Source of the DNA: SHVO01 sp050250575
GTDB lineage: Bacteria > Pseudomonadota > Alphaproteobacteria > Rhodospirillales > Rhodospirillaceae
Direction: 5' to 3'
Assembly: GCA_050250575.1 (NCBI GenBank)
Contig: JBFWOJ010000002.1
Location: 248,001 to 312,000, forward strand
DNA length: 64,000 nucleotides
Below the pieces are notes generated by a model, which was not told where the DNA came from, did no database searches, and saw only the letters and a program-made list of their open reading frames with translations. Each line of letters opens with the position of its first letter. Within the stretch, counting starts at the first letter, position 1. This document shows, one piece after another, positions 55,000 to 63,103 of the stretch. The translations under genes and the position numbers were made by a program.

Positions 55000-55863
55000 T
55001 CATACGGAGGGTTCGGTCATCACGGTATTTGCGAGTACGCCGATGCTTTCGATCTCGACCTCGACGCGGTCTCCCGGCCGCAACCAGCGCGGCGGTGTGC
55101 GCCCCGCTCCCACGCCTGCGGGCGTGCCGGTTGCGATGACGTCGCCGGCCTCGAGGTGAGTGAAGATCGAGATGTACGAGATAAGCGAGGCAACGGAATG
55201 AATCATGTCCGCGGTGCTGGCTTGCTGCATCACCTCTCCATTGACCCGGGTCGTGAGCATCAGCGCCTGAGGATCGGGGACGCTGGAAGCAGGGACGAGC
55301 CAGGGACCGCAGGCCCCCGAGGAATCGAAGTTCTTGCCGGCGGTGAAGGAGTCCTTCTGAAAATCGCGCACGCTGCCGTCGAGAAAACAGGTGTAGCCGG
55401 CGACATGGCTCAAAGAGCGCTCGGGCGGGATGCGCCGGCCGCCGCGCCCGATCACCACGGCGAGTTCGCCTTCATAATCGTATTCACGCGAGGCGCTGGG
55501 GCAGACGATCGACTGGCGGTGGCCGACGAGCGACTGCGTGGTGCGCATGAAAAGAAGGGGCTTTTGCGAGACCTCGTTGCCGAGCTCTTTCGCATGTTCG
55601 GCGTAGTTGCGTCCGACGCAGATGATACGGCCCGCGTCCGGCACGACCTGCAAAAGGACAACGTGATCGAGCGCGACGGTCGGCTTGCGCCGGGCGATCA
55701 CGGCTTCGAGGTTGCCGACCGGACCGCCCGCGAGCACGGAGCGGAGCGAGGGGCCGGCGTCCGAGAGATCAATGATGTCGTTGCCGACGACCGCGCCGAA
55801 GCTCGGTCCGTGATCGTATTCGTAAGAGACAAACTTGACGGAGGAAGGGGGCACGCGCGTCAC
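55000..55863 (-). CDS. Fumarylacetoacetate hydrolase-family protein
   Basis: 287 residues. GRNYAEHAKE, the metal-binding EYDYEGELAVVIG, and DVIATGTPAGVGAGR are FAH-family signatures. Members hydrolyse or decarboxylate beta-diketone or 2-oxo acids (e.g. acylpyruvases, HpcE-like isomerases); substrate unknown. Overlaps the fasciclin stop by 4 bases. Confidence 0.9.
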   Translation of the reverse strand: MTRVPPSSVKFVSYEYDHGPSFGAVVGNDIIDLSDAGPSLRSVLAGGPVGNLEAVIARRKPTVALDHVVLLQVVPDAGRIICVGRNYAEHAKELGNEVSQKPLLFMRTTQSLVGHRQSIVCPSASREYDYEGELAVVIGRGGRRIPPERSLSHVAGYTCFLDGSVRDFQKDSFTAGKNFDSSGACGPWLVPASSVPDPQALMLTTRVNGEVMQQASTADMIHSVASLISYISIFTHLEAGDVIATGTPAGVGAGRTPPRWLRPGDRVEVEIESIGVLANTVMTEPSV

Positions 55864-56384
55864 TTGGCGGCGGGAGAGTTGGGCGCGGGTACCGTAGCGG
55901 GCGTCGTCAGAACCGTATCGATCACATGGATAATGCCGTTGTCGGCGCCGATGTCGGCTTTGATGAGCCGGGCGGTATCGATCATCACCGTCTTGGTGGC
56001 GTCGATGAGGACCAGCGCACCGTCGGCGGTGGCGGCTTCCATGCGGCGGCCGAGGAAATCACGGGCAACCACCCGGCCCACGACGACGTGGTGCATCAGC
56101 AGGGCGCGCAGCCGGTCCCGGTTCTCCGGCCGCAGCAACATCTGCACGGTTCCCGGCGGAAGTTTCGCAAAAGCATCGTCGGTCGGCGCGAAGACGGTGA
56201 GCGGCCCCTCGGCGGCAAGAAAGTCATTGAGGCCGGCGGCTTTCACGCCGGCCAGGAAGATGGTGAAGGTGCCCGCGTCGAGGGCGGTGCCGAGGATGTC
56301 CTTGGTGGGAAGATTTGGGGATTGGGCGCCGGCGGGCAGAGGTGCGAGAGCGAGTGCGAGAAAGAGGACCAGCCTGCCAATCAT
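55860..56384 (-). CDS. Exported fasciclin (FAS1)-domain protein
   Basis: 174 residues. Signal peptide about 1-20 (LFLALALAPLPAGA), then one FAS1 domain: GPLTVFAPTDDAFAKLP, LRALLMHHVVVGRV and NGIIHVIDTVL. FAS1 proteins are extracellular adhesion or matrix proteins; role here unknown. First gene of the operon ending in ggt. A proline/alanine-rich tail follows the domain. Confidence 0.9.
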   Translation of the reverse strand: MIGRLVLFLALALAPLPAGAQSPNLPTKDILGTALDAGTFTIFLAGVKAAGLNDFLAAEGPLTVFAPTDDAFAKLPPGTVQMLLRPENRDRLRALLMHHVVVGRVVARDFLGRRMEAATADGALVLIDATKTVMIDTARLIKADIGADNGIIHVIDTVLTTPATVPAPNSPAAK

Positions 56385-56461
56385 GATTGCCCCGTATAAA
56401 TCTTCGCATCAGCTTGCCATGCGGACTCGCGCCCACGCAAACAGCCTAGTAAAAGTCGCCC

Positions 56462-56701
56462 ATGAGCGAAGGCGCACCCGAGAATCGCGAGATGTACAAA
56501 GAGATCGCCGCTCTGGTGGCGGCGATCGCCAAGGCGTTCGCGCGCCCCGAAAGCGACGTCATTGCGGCGCTCGATAAGAACATGGTCAGCCTCGAGTTCG
56601 GCCGGGACGCCAACGGCAACCGATTCGTGCTCGCCGGCCTGGAAGGGAAGAGCGCGCGCATCTACCAGGGCGCCATCAAACAAGAGGCTGAAACGCCCTG
56701 A
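56462..56701 (+). CDS. Small hypothetical protein
   Basis: 79 residues. MSEGAPENREMYKEIAALVA, then FGRDANGNRFVLAGLEGKSA: a small alpha/beta protein with no family I recognise. It begins 77 bases from the divergent fasciclin gene. Upstream AAAAGTCGCCC gives a weak ribosome site. Confidence 0.55.
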   Translation: MSEGAPENREMYKEIAALVAAIAKAFARPESDVIAALDKNMVSLEFGRDANGNRFVLAGLEGKSARIYQGAIKQEAETP

Positions 56702-56720
56702 ATCCCTGGGAGTCGGGCGA

Positions 56721-56744
56721 ATAATGATGTATATACATCATTAT
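56721..56744. promoter_or_regulatory. 24-bp perfect palindrome at the marR start codon
   Basis: The sequence is a perfect palindrome: half-site ATAATGATGTAT followed by its reverse complement. It covers the region where the -10 and the ribosome binding site of marR would lie and ends on the first two bases of its ATG. That is the typical position of a MarR autorepressor operator. A nearly identical copy lies at the other end of the gene. Confidence 0.85.
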
Positions 56745-57216
56745 GGTGCAGACGTCTGGATATAGTAGTGCTCCGCAGGAAAGTTTAGACCCGAAGGCCG
56801 TCCTCGAGGTCTGCCTCTGCCACCATATCCGCCGCGGCGGGCGGGCCCTGACCCGGCATTATGACTCAGTCCTGGCGGCCTGCGGCCTGACGGCCGGGCA
56901 GTTCATTATCCTGACCGCCATCGCCGCGCTTCAGCCCATGCCGTCCCCGATCCTGCGCCACGTCCTGGCGATGGACCGTACAACCCTCAGCCGGACGCTC
57001 AAACCGCTCAAGACTGCGGGATTTGTCGACATTTCGGCAGGCGCCGGGCGGCGCGCCGGACTCCTGAATCTGACGCCCGAGGGCGCCAGCGCTCTTCGCC
57101 AAGCCGCCCCCTTGTGGCGGCGGGCCCAATCCGAGGCTTCCGGGCGGTTAGGAGCAGCCCGCACGGGGCAACTGTTATCGGTGCTGTCCGCCGTTGCCGC
57201 GGCCCTTCGCGACTAA
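56743..57216 (+). CDS. MarR-family transcriptional regulator
   Basis: 157 residues. Winged helix-turn-helix: AGQFIILTAIAALQP, then LAMDRTTLSRTLKPLKTAGF (recognition helix) and a wing GAGRRAGLLNLTPEG. N-terminal CLCHHIRRGGRALTRHYDS is typical of this subgroup. ATG 56743 begins within a palindrome and has no ribosome site, so the message may be leaderless, or the true start may be different. Its stop codon TAA is in the second palindrome. Confidence 0.88.
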   Translation: MVQTSGYSSAPQESLDPKAVLEVCLCHHIRRGGRALTRHYDSVLAACGLTAGQFIILTAIAALQPMPSPILRHVLAMDRTTLSRTLKPLKTAGFVDISAGAGRRAGLLNLTPEGASALRQAAPLWRRAQSEASGRLGAARTGQLLSVLSAVAAALRD

Positions 57217-57234
57217 TGATGTATATGCATCATT
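57215..57234. promoter_or_regulatory. Second, near-identical palindrome at the marR stop
   Basis: AATGATGTATATGCATCATT differs from the central 20 bases of the first palindrome at one position only (A to G). It overlaps the TAA of marR and lies 110 bases before the cNMP/TPR gene, which may be regulated from it. Confidence 0.82.
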
Positions 57235-57343
57235 TATAGTAGCACCGGCCGCGGTCTTAAAGGTCCGGTGCACTTAACGTTTATTAAAGGTCCGAACGGC
57301 AGAGTGCATCCACGGAGAACCGCCAGAAGGCGCGTTCGCACAA

Positions 57344-59320
57344 GTGGGACCGGGCACGTTGAGAACCATCACCAAAAATTTCCGCGACGGCGAGGCCATC
57401 TACCGCCAGGGCGATGAAAGCCATTGGGCTTTCGAGGTCCTGGAAGGTGCGGTCGAACTGCTCGTAGACGGCCCCGAAGGGCTGACCGTGATGGCGCGGT
57501 TGAAAGCGGGCGAGCTGTTCGGCGAGCTCGGGATCATCGACAACGCACCGCGTACGGCCACCGCGCGCGCGCGCGGCGCGGTCACCGTCAAAGCGATCCC
57601 GCGCGACGAATTCCTCCGTCAGATGGAATCCGATCCCGAGACCGCGCTGAAGGTGATGACCAAACTCGCCAAGCGCATGAAGGGGCCCGACACCGTCGAT
57701 CCCATTCGTGCGGCGGCCTACCGCGCGGTTGCCACCAATCTACCGGTGCCGGTGGGCGAGCCGGCGTCACTGCAGGCTCCGCCTCCCCTACGTGTCGGCC
57801 GGCCGCTGCCGCAGAACCTGATCGGCGAACGCAAGCCGACCTTCATCGAGAAAATTTTCGATGCGGTCGTGAAGGATCCGACGCGCCGCGCGGGCAAACG
57901 TGCCAAGGCGCCGACACCCGGCGACATCCTGGTGATGGTCGCCAAGCTGCGCGACGATTTCGAAGACATTCAACACAAGAACGTGCTCGCCGCTCTGGAC
58001 GGGATTCCGGGAGTCCGCGCGATCGCGATCGATCGCGATCTGACCCGCTTCGTGCCGGGGATCGCCGAACCCGGCGCCGCGTCCAACGATGAGCTGATGA
58101 AGCGTGCAACCCGCGACGCGCGCGCATGGATGTCCGATCAAAATGCGGATCTTCTGATCTGGGGCAATATCGACCCGACGGGCCGAAACCTCGAGCTCCA
58201 TTTCACGGCCACCGCCTCGAGCCCCGGCGAGCGTCCCGGCCGCTTCACCGCGCTGAATGTGCTGAATCTGCCGGTCGACTTCTACACCGACTGGGTGCCG
58301 CTCCTGCGCGCCGTCACGCTGGCCGCCATCGATCCGCGCAGTTTTTCGCAAGGGCGTATCCTGCGCTCAGCCCTACCGGCTATTGCCGTGGCGGCCCGCG
58401 CCATGGGAGCCGAACCTTCCGCGGCGCTAGAGCCCGCCGAGCGCGCCGCAATCCTGTTCTGCTATGGCAATGTGTGCGCGGTGTGCGCGCAGTTGGAAGG
58501 CGACCGCAGTTGGTACCACGGCGCGGTCGACGCCTGGCGCGCGGCCATCGAGCTCCTGGGCAACGACGCTTCGCCGATGCTGGGCCAGCTTTACCAGCAG
58601 CTCGGCCTCGCGCTTCAGATCATCGCCGAGCGCTCGAACGACACCGATTCCCTCGAGCAGGCCGCCGAGGCCTATCGCCGCTCGCTGATGTTCATCTCGC
58701 GGCGCAAGCAGATCATCGACTGGGGTCTTGTGAAATATCGCCTCGGCTGCGTGCTCTACAAACTCGACATGGCCGTGGGCGACGACAACGCCCTGCGCGA
58801 AGCGATCCATGCGTGCCAGGCCGCGCGGCAGGTGTTCGACAAATACACCCACCCCATCCGCTTCTCGGAGATCTCGAATGCGCTGGCGCAGATCCTGCAG
58901 GTCTACGGCGACAATGCGCGTAGCGTGCCGATCCTGGAATATGCCGTGAAATCCTGCGTTTCCGCGCTGCAAGTGCGCACGCCCGATACGGCGCCGCTGC
59001 AGTGGGCCTCGATCCAGAATACGCTGGGTTCGGCGCTGTTCCTGCTCGCCAAACACACCGGCGAGTGGGAATACATGCGCGCCTCGGGCGACGCCTTCCG
59101 TCTCGCGCTGGCCGTCTACAAGGAGCACGGCGCCGGGCGTATGGCGATCGTCACCGAACGCAACCTTCAGCGGGCGGAGAAGCAGATCCAGAGCTCGAGC
59201 GAACGCCGCGCCGCCGATCCGGTCTGGGCACAGAACTTCAATATCGCCGACGAGCCTTACGACTGGAGCGCCATCCTCGGCGGCGGAAACGACGACAGTG
59301 GAATTAACGAGGTCGCGTAA
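57344..59320 (+). CDS. Cyclic nucleotide-binding-domain / TPR fusion protein
   Basis: 658 residues from GTG. Residues about 8-115 are a Crp-type cNMP-binding domain (FRDGEAIYRQGDESHWAFEV, GELFGELGIIDNAPRTATAR), without a helix-turn-helix after it. Residues 120-190 are a proline/lysine-rich linker, 190-330 an unrecognised globular part (DLLIWGNIDPTGRNLELHFT), and 360-620 contain TPR-like helical repeats (QLYQQLGLALQIIAERSNDT, EAAEAYRRSLMFISR-type). Likely a soluble sensor/scaffold rather than a transcription factor. An alternative start is TTG 57359. Confidence 0.82.
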   Translation: MGPGTLRTITKNFRDGEAIYRQGDESHWAFEVLEGAVELLVDGPEGLTVMARLKAGELFGELGIIDNAPRTATARARGAVTVKAIPRDEFLRQMESDPETALKVMTKLAKRMKGPDTVDPIRAAAYRAVATNLPVPVGEPASLQAPPPLRVGRPLPQNLIGERKPTFIEKIFDAVVKDPTRRAGKRAKAPTPGDILVMVAKLRDDFEDIQHKNVLAALDGIPGVRAIAIDRDLTRFVPGIAEPGAASNDELMKRATRDARAWMSDQNADLLIWGNIDPTGRNLELHFTATASSPGERPGRFTALNVLNLPVDFYTDWVPLLRAVTLAAIDPRSFSQGRILRSALPAIAVAARAMGAEPSAALEPAERAAILFCYGNVCAVCAQLEGDRSWYHGAVDAWRAAIELLGNDASPMLGQLYQQLGLALQIIAERSNDTDSLEQAAEAYRRSLMFISRRKQIIDWGLVKYRLGCVLYKLDMAVGDDNALREAIHACQAARQVFDKYTHPIRFSEISNALAQILQVYGDNARSVPILEYAVKSCVSALQVRTPDTAPLQWASIQNTLGSALFLLAKHTGEWEYMRASGDAFRLALAVYKEHGAGRMAIVTERNLQRAEKQIQSSSERRAADPVWAQNFNIADEPYDWSAILGGGNDDSGINEVA

Positions 59321-59349
59321 ATCCCCGCGCTGGGCCTAAACTCACGCAC

Positions 59350-60873
59350 ATGGCCTCGCATATCCTTTCCATCGACCAAGGCACCACATCGACACGCGCT
59401 GTCGTGTTCGACGCGAAGGGCATCGCTGTCGCCGCCGCCCAAAAACCCTTCCGTCAGATCTTTCCGAGGGACGGTTGGGTCGAGCATGATCCCGAGGACA
59501 TCTGGCAAAGCACGCTGGACGTTTGCCGCAGCGCCATAGAGGCGGCCGGCGGCGCGGCAACCATAGCGGCCATCGGCATCACCAATCAGCGCGAGACCAC
59601 GGTGGTGTGGGACAGGCGTAGTCACCGGACGGCCGGGAACGCGATCGTGTGGCAGGACCGGCGCGGCGCGAAGCGCTGCGAGGAGCTGCGTGCCGCAGGC
59701 AAAGAATCGCCCATTCAGGAGCGCACCGGCCTGCTGATCGATTCCTATTTTTCCGCCACCAAGGCCGAATGGATTCTGCGCGAGCACCCGGACGCGCGCG
59801 CCGCCGCAAGCGCGGGGCATCTCGCCTTCGGAACGATCGACACGTTCCTGCTCTGGCGCCTCACGGGAGGAAAGACCCACGCGACGGACGCGACCAACGC
59901 CTCGCGAACGATGCTCTACGACATTCGCCGTGGGGCCTGGGACGACGACCTGCTCGCGCTGTTCGGCGTTCCGAAAGCGATGATGCCGGATGTGCGCGAT
60001 ACCGCGGCGGATTTCGGCACGACAGATCCGTCGCTGTTCGGCCGCGCCATCCCCATCACTGCGGTCGTCGGGGATCAGCAGGGCGCCCTTGTCGGTCAGG
60101 CGTGCTTCGACCCGGGGTGCGTGAAGAGCACCTATGGAACCGGGTGTTTCGTGCTGGTGAACACCGGCGAAAAGGCGCTCACCTCCAAGCACCGCCTGCT
60201 CACCACCATCGCCTACCGGCTTGAAGGCAAGACGACATATGCGCTCGAAGGCAGCATCTTCAATGCGGGAACGGTGGTGCAGTGGCTGCGCGACAGCGTG
60301 CAGCTGATCGACAGTTCGGCGGAGAGCGAGAGGCTCGCCGCGAGCCTCGACGGCCTTCCCCCGAGCAACGTGCATTTCGTACCGGCGTTCACCGGGCTCG
60401 GCGCGCCGTATTGGGACCCCGATGCACGCGGGGCGATCCTTGGTCTCACCCGCGACTCGGGGCGCGCGCAGATCGTGCGGGCGGCCCTGGAGTCCGTCTG
60501 TTTCCAGACCAACGACCTGCTTTCGGCATTGCAGCAGGACGGAATAGCGCCGCCCCCGGCCTTGCGCGTCGACGGCGGCATGGTGGCCAACAAATGGCTG
60601 CTGCAGATGCTGGCGGACATCACCGGCCTGCCCGTCGAGCGGCCGGCCTACGGGGAAACGACGGTCCGCGGCGCGGCCTTTCTCGCCGGCTTCGGGGCCG
60701 GGATTTTCTCCTCGCTCGATGACGTAAAAGCGGCGTGGAAGCTCGATTTTTCGGCTGAGCCAAAACTCGCCGACCACCGGCGCCGCGCGTTGCTTGCCGG
60801 CTGGAATGCCGCGGTCGGGCGTGTGCTTACGATCCCGCGCAGCTCAACGAACCTCGACAGTTCGGTGCTCTAA
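59350..60873 (+). CDS. glpK: Glycerol kinase
   Basis: 507 residues, the usual length. FGGY kinase: SIDQGTTSTRAVVFD (phosphate-1), GITNQRETTVVWDR, KSTYGTGCFVLVNTGE (phosphate-2), and DGGMVANKWLLQMLADITG. It converts glycerol to sn-glycerol 3-phosphate. No glpF or glpD neighbours. It lies 29 bases after the cNMP/TPR gene and could be co-transcribed with it. Confidence 0.95.
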   Translation: MASHILSIDQGTTSTRAVVFDAKGIAVAAAQKPFRQIFPRDGWVEHDPEDIWQSTLDVCRSAIEAAGGAATIAAIGITNQRETTVVWDRRSHRTAGNAIVWQDRRGAKRCEELRAAGKESPIQERTGLLIDSYFSATKAEWILREHPDARAAASAGHLAFGTIDTFLLWRLTGGKTHATDATNASRTMLYDIRRGAWDDDLLALFGVPKAMMPDVRDTAADFGTTDPSLFGRAIPITAVVGDQQGALVGQACFDPGCVKSTYGTGCFVLVNTGEKALTSKHRLLTTIAYRLEGKTTYALEGSIFNAGTVVQWLRDSVQLIDSSAESERLAASLDGLPPSNVHFVPAFTGLGAPYWDPDARGAILGLTRDSGRAQIVRAALESVCFQTNDLLSALQQDGIAPPPALRVDGGMVANKWLLQMLADITGLPVERPAYGETTVRGAAFLAGFGAGIFSSLDDVKAAWKLDFSAEPKLADHRRRALLAGWNAAVGRVLTIPRSSTNLDSSVL

Positions 60874-61047
60874 CCACTCCGTTTCCGACCACAATATATG
60901 GTGGGCTTCGGCCCGCGGGCCTGAGGCCGCGCTTGCGCGCCTCTTGCCGGCGTCGCGCACGGCTACGAGACGTCGCGACTCTTTTGGTACGCAACCGGAA
61001 CTTGGTGTAAGGTTTTTCGGCCTTGGGGTGGGGGTTAGTAATTTCCA

Positions 61048-61572
61048 ATGCAGACGGCTTCTCAGGCGGTATCTGCCAAATCCGGCATCACCGCGAAAGT
61101 TAAGTGGTTCAATCCGGCGAAGGGTTTCGGTTTCGTGGCACCGATGGACGGATCTGCAGATGCGTTTCTGCATGTATCCGTCGTACAGCGCGCAGGGCTC
61201 CGCACGCTTCGTCAAGGCGCAACAATCATCTGCGATCTCACGGACGGTCCGCGCGGACCGCAGGTCGCACTCATCGGACGCGTGGATGACTCCACGGTCG
61301 CTGACGATGAGTCGATGGGTGAGGGCGAAGAGTCCGTGGTCGAAGGCGAAATCAAATTCTTCGCCGTCGACAAAGGCTACGGATTTGGAATGCCCGCAGG
61401 CGGCGGCGCCGATGTGTTCATCGGCATCGGCGCGCTACAGCGTTCGAACCTCGATCGCCTTGAGTCGGGCCAGCACGTACGGATGTACGTCCGTTCGGGC
61501 AAGAAGGGTCCAATGGCGGTGCGCATCGAACTGCTCGGCATGTCGCTGACGCATCTCAACGAACACCGTTAG
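61048..61572 (+). CDS. Protein with two cold-shock domains
   Basis: 174 residues. Two CSDs in tandem: residues about 13-80 (AKVKWFNPAKGFGFVAPMDG, DAFLHVSVVQ) and 98-165 (GEIKFFAVDKGYGFGMPAGG, DVFIGIGALQ). The first has both RNP motifs; the second has Gly-Met instead of the aromatic/Val of RNP1 and lacks His in RNP2. Double-CSD proteins of this size are known in alphaproteobacteria and bind single-stranded RNA/DNA. Confidence 0.93.
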   Translation: MQTASQAVSAKSGITAKVKWFNPAKGFGFVAPMDGSADAFLHVSVVQRAGLRTLRQGATIICDLTDGPRGPQVALIGRVDDSTVADDESMGEGEESVVEGEIKFFAVDKGYGFGMPAGGGADVFIGIGALQRSNLDRLESGQHVRMYVRSGKKGPMAVRIELLGMSLTHLNEHR

Positions 61573-61959
61573 CGGTCACCTTCTCGGCAGGGGTGATGTT
61601 TCGCGCGGCGTGGTGCGCGAAGCGCTGACGCGCCCTTGAGCGCAACCCGATTCGCGCTACGCGGGATGACAGCGATGTAAGCTCGCAGCCGTAGTTGAAA
61701 CACATTCGGCCGGCATATTCGCGTCATGGGCAGACTGCTTCAGCGGTCGGAAAAAAACGCAAAAAAACCCGTTTAGCTTGTGATCCCTGAAGGGATCTAA
61801 AGGTGGATCGGCCGGGCTGTTTCCCCTCCCCTCATCCCCAATGGCCTCGCCGGTCCACCACCTTCTTCCTTGCCGTGGCTCTCTCTTGCCTCATCAGATC
61901 AGCAAAAAACCGCTTATCCGCTTCTAAAATATCCTATTTGAGCCTATTCTGGTTCCAAA
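61573..61959. other. Non-coding gap before irr (387 bases)
   Basis: No supported gene. It contains two 7-A tracts spaced 10 bases apart (61751-61757, 61761-61767) and an inverted repeat GATCCCT-GA-AGGGATC (61782-61797). The last 50 bases before irr are AT-rich (CTAAAATATCCTATTTGAGC) and probably include its promoter. Confidence 0.6.
61782..61797. promoter_or_regulatory. Inverted repeat upstream of irr
   Basis: GATCCCT / AGGGATC, 7-bp perfect arms with 2-base spacer, 15 bases after phased A-tracts. Could be an operator for irr or the terminator stem of the double-CSD gene on the opposite strand; target not established. Confidence 0.5.
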
Positions 61960-62403
61960 GTGGGACGCACCACAGTGAACATGCAGCAGAAGAAAGTTTC
62001 GTCGCCCGATACGGCCGTGCTCGACAAGTTGCGAGCCAGCGGCTTGCGCCCGACGCGTCAGCGCCTCGCGCTTGCGAAACTCTTGTTCGCACGCGGCCAC
62101 TGTCACGTCACGGCAGAGGGATTGTTCAACGAAGCAAAACAATCGCGCGTCGATGTCTCGCTTGCGACGGTTTACAACGCGCTGCATGATTTCACGGCGA
62201 AGGGTCTGCTGCGGGAGATTTCCATCGACTCTTCGAGTTCGTACTTCGACACGAACACCGAAGATCACCATCACTTCTATTTCGAAGACACCGGTGCCCT
62301 GCAGGACATTCCGCCCGACAGCGTGCGAATCTCGCAGTTGCCCGACGCGCCCGGCAGCGCGGCCATCTCGCGCGTCGATGTGATCATCCGCGTCAAGCAC
62401 TGA
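61960..62403 (+). CDS. irr: Fur-family iron response regulator Irr
   Basis: 147 residues from GTG. Winged-helix Fur fold: LRASGLRPTRQRLALAKLLF, DVSLATVYNALHDFTAKGLL. The HHH motif (His103-105 in EDHHHFYFED) and the lack of Fur's C-terminal CxxC pairs identify Irr, a heme-responsive regulator that works under iron limitation in alphaproteobacteria. The N-terminal GCPWHD heme regulatory motif of Bradyrhizobium Irr is absent. Other in-frame starts at 61975 and 61981; no clear ribosome site distinguishes them. Confidence 0.92.
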   Translation: MGRTTVNMQQKKVSSPDTAVLDKLRASGLRPTRQRLALAKLLFARGHCHVTAEGLFNEAKQSRVDVSLATVYNALHDFTAKGLLREISIDSSSSYFDTNTEDHHHFYFEDTGALQDIPPDSVRISQLPDAPGSAAISRVDVIIRVKH

Positions 62404-62448
62404 CGCCGGCCGCATCACGTCTTGCTTGCCTCATCACACCCGCCTTAG

Positions 62449-62465
62449 TTTAGAAATATTCCAAT
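62449..62465 (+). promoter_or_regulatory. Iron control element (ICE)-like site
   Basis: TTTAGAA-ATA-TTCCAAT matches the Irr target pattern TTTAGAA-N3-TTCTAAA in 12 of 14 arm positions. It sits between irr and the rubrerythrin gene, ending 4 bases upstream of a -35 TTGACT (62470-62475) that is 17 bases from TACAAG (62493-62498). Confidence 0.7.
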
Positions 62466-62469
62466 CGGC

Positions 62470-62498
62470 TTGACTTGCGGCACACACGTTCCTACAAG
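62470..62498 (+). promoter_or_regulatory. Candidate promoter of the rubrerythrin operon
   Basis: -35 TTGACT, 17-base spacer, -10 TACAAG (4 of 6). The start point would be near 62505, about 90 bases before the rubrerythrin ATG. It is directly downstream of the ICE-like site. Confidence 0.5.
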
Positions 62499-62593
62499 GA
62501 GGTTCGTCCTATTCGCGGCGCCCCGCCGTGGCGCTTCAAGTTCCCGCCCGCGCCGCTCCGAATGATTCATGTAAACGAGTGAAGGAGACACCC

Positions 62594-63013
62594 ATGGCAC
62601 AGTTAAAAGGGTCCAAGACCGAAGGAAATCTGAAGGCCGCGTTCGCGGGCGAAAGCCAGGCGAACCGTCGTTATCTCTATTTCGCGCAGAAGGCGGACGT
62701 CGAAGGCCAGAATGAAGTCTCGGCGCTGTTCCGCTCGACCGCCGAAGGCGAAACCGGACATGCCTTCGGTCACCTCGAATATCTCGAAGCGGTCGGCGAT
62801 CCGGCGACCGGTTATCCCATCGGGGAGACCAAGGCGAACTTGAAGGCCTCGGTGGCGGGTGAGACTCACGAATACACCGACATGTATCCGGGCATGGCGA
62901 AAACCGCCCGCGACGAAGGGTTCGATGAGATCGCGGACTGGTTTGAGACACTGGCGAAGGCCGAGAAGTCCCACGCCGGCCGATTCCAGAAGGCCCTCGA
63001 CAACATCGGCTGA
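62594..63013 (+). CDS. Rubrerythrin-family protein without rubredoxin domain
   Basis: 139 residues. Ferritin-like four-helix bundle with di-iron ligands spread in FAGESQANRRYLYFAQKADV, EGETGHAFGHLEYLE, GETHEYTDMYPGMA and AKAEKSHAGRF (Glu and ExxH patterns). The C-terminal rubredoxin-type FeS domain of classical rubrerythrin is missing. It reduces peroxide or stores iron. ATG 62594 follows AAGGAGAC. First gene of an operon with the Fe-S protein, under the ICE-like site. Confidence 0.92.
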   Translation: MAQLKGSKTEGNLKAAFAGESQANRRYLYFAQKADVEGQNEVSALFRSTAEGETGHAFGHLEYLEAVGDPATGYPIGETKANLKASVAGETHEYTDMYPGMAKTARDEGFDEIADWFETLAKAEKSHAGRFQKALDNIG

Positions 63014-63038
63014 CGCCGGCGGTTTCCTACAATACCAG

Positions 63039-63072
63039 CGCCGGTAGGTGAGAAATCTCCTGCCGGCGTTTT
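63039..63072 (+). terminator. Intrinsic terminator-like hairpin between rubrerythrin and Fe-S protein genes
   Basis: CGCCGGTAGG / CCTGCCGGCG stem with one G-T pair, loop TGAGAAATCT, followed by TTTTCGTT. It lies 26 bases after rubrerythrin and 30 bases before the next start, so it probably lowers transcription into the downstream gene rather than separating the two completely. Confidence 0.8.
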
Positions 63073-63103
63073 CGTTCCTGATGAGTTCCGGAGCCCCCGA
63101 CGC

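Noticed and set aside
61922..61935. TTCTAAA half-site before irr as a second ICE
   Set aside because: Only one half of the element matches, so there is no support beyond chance.
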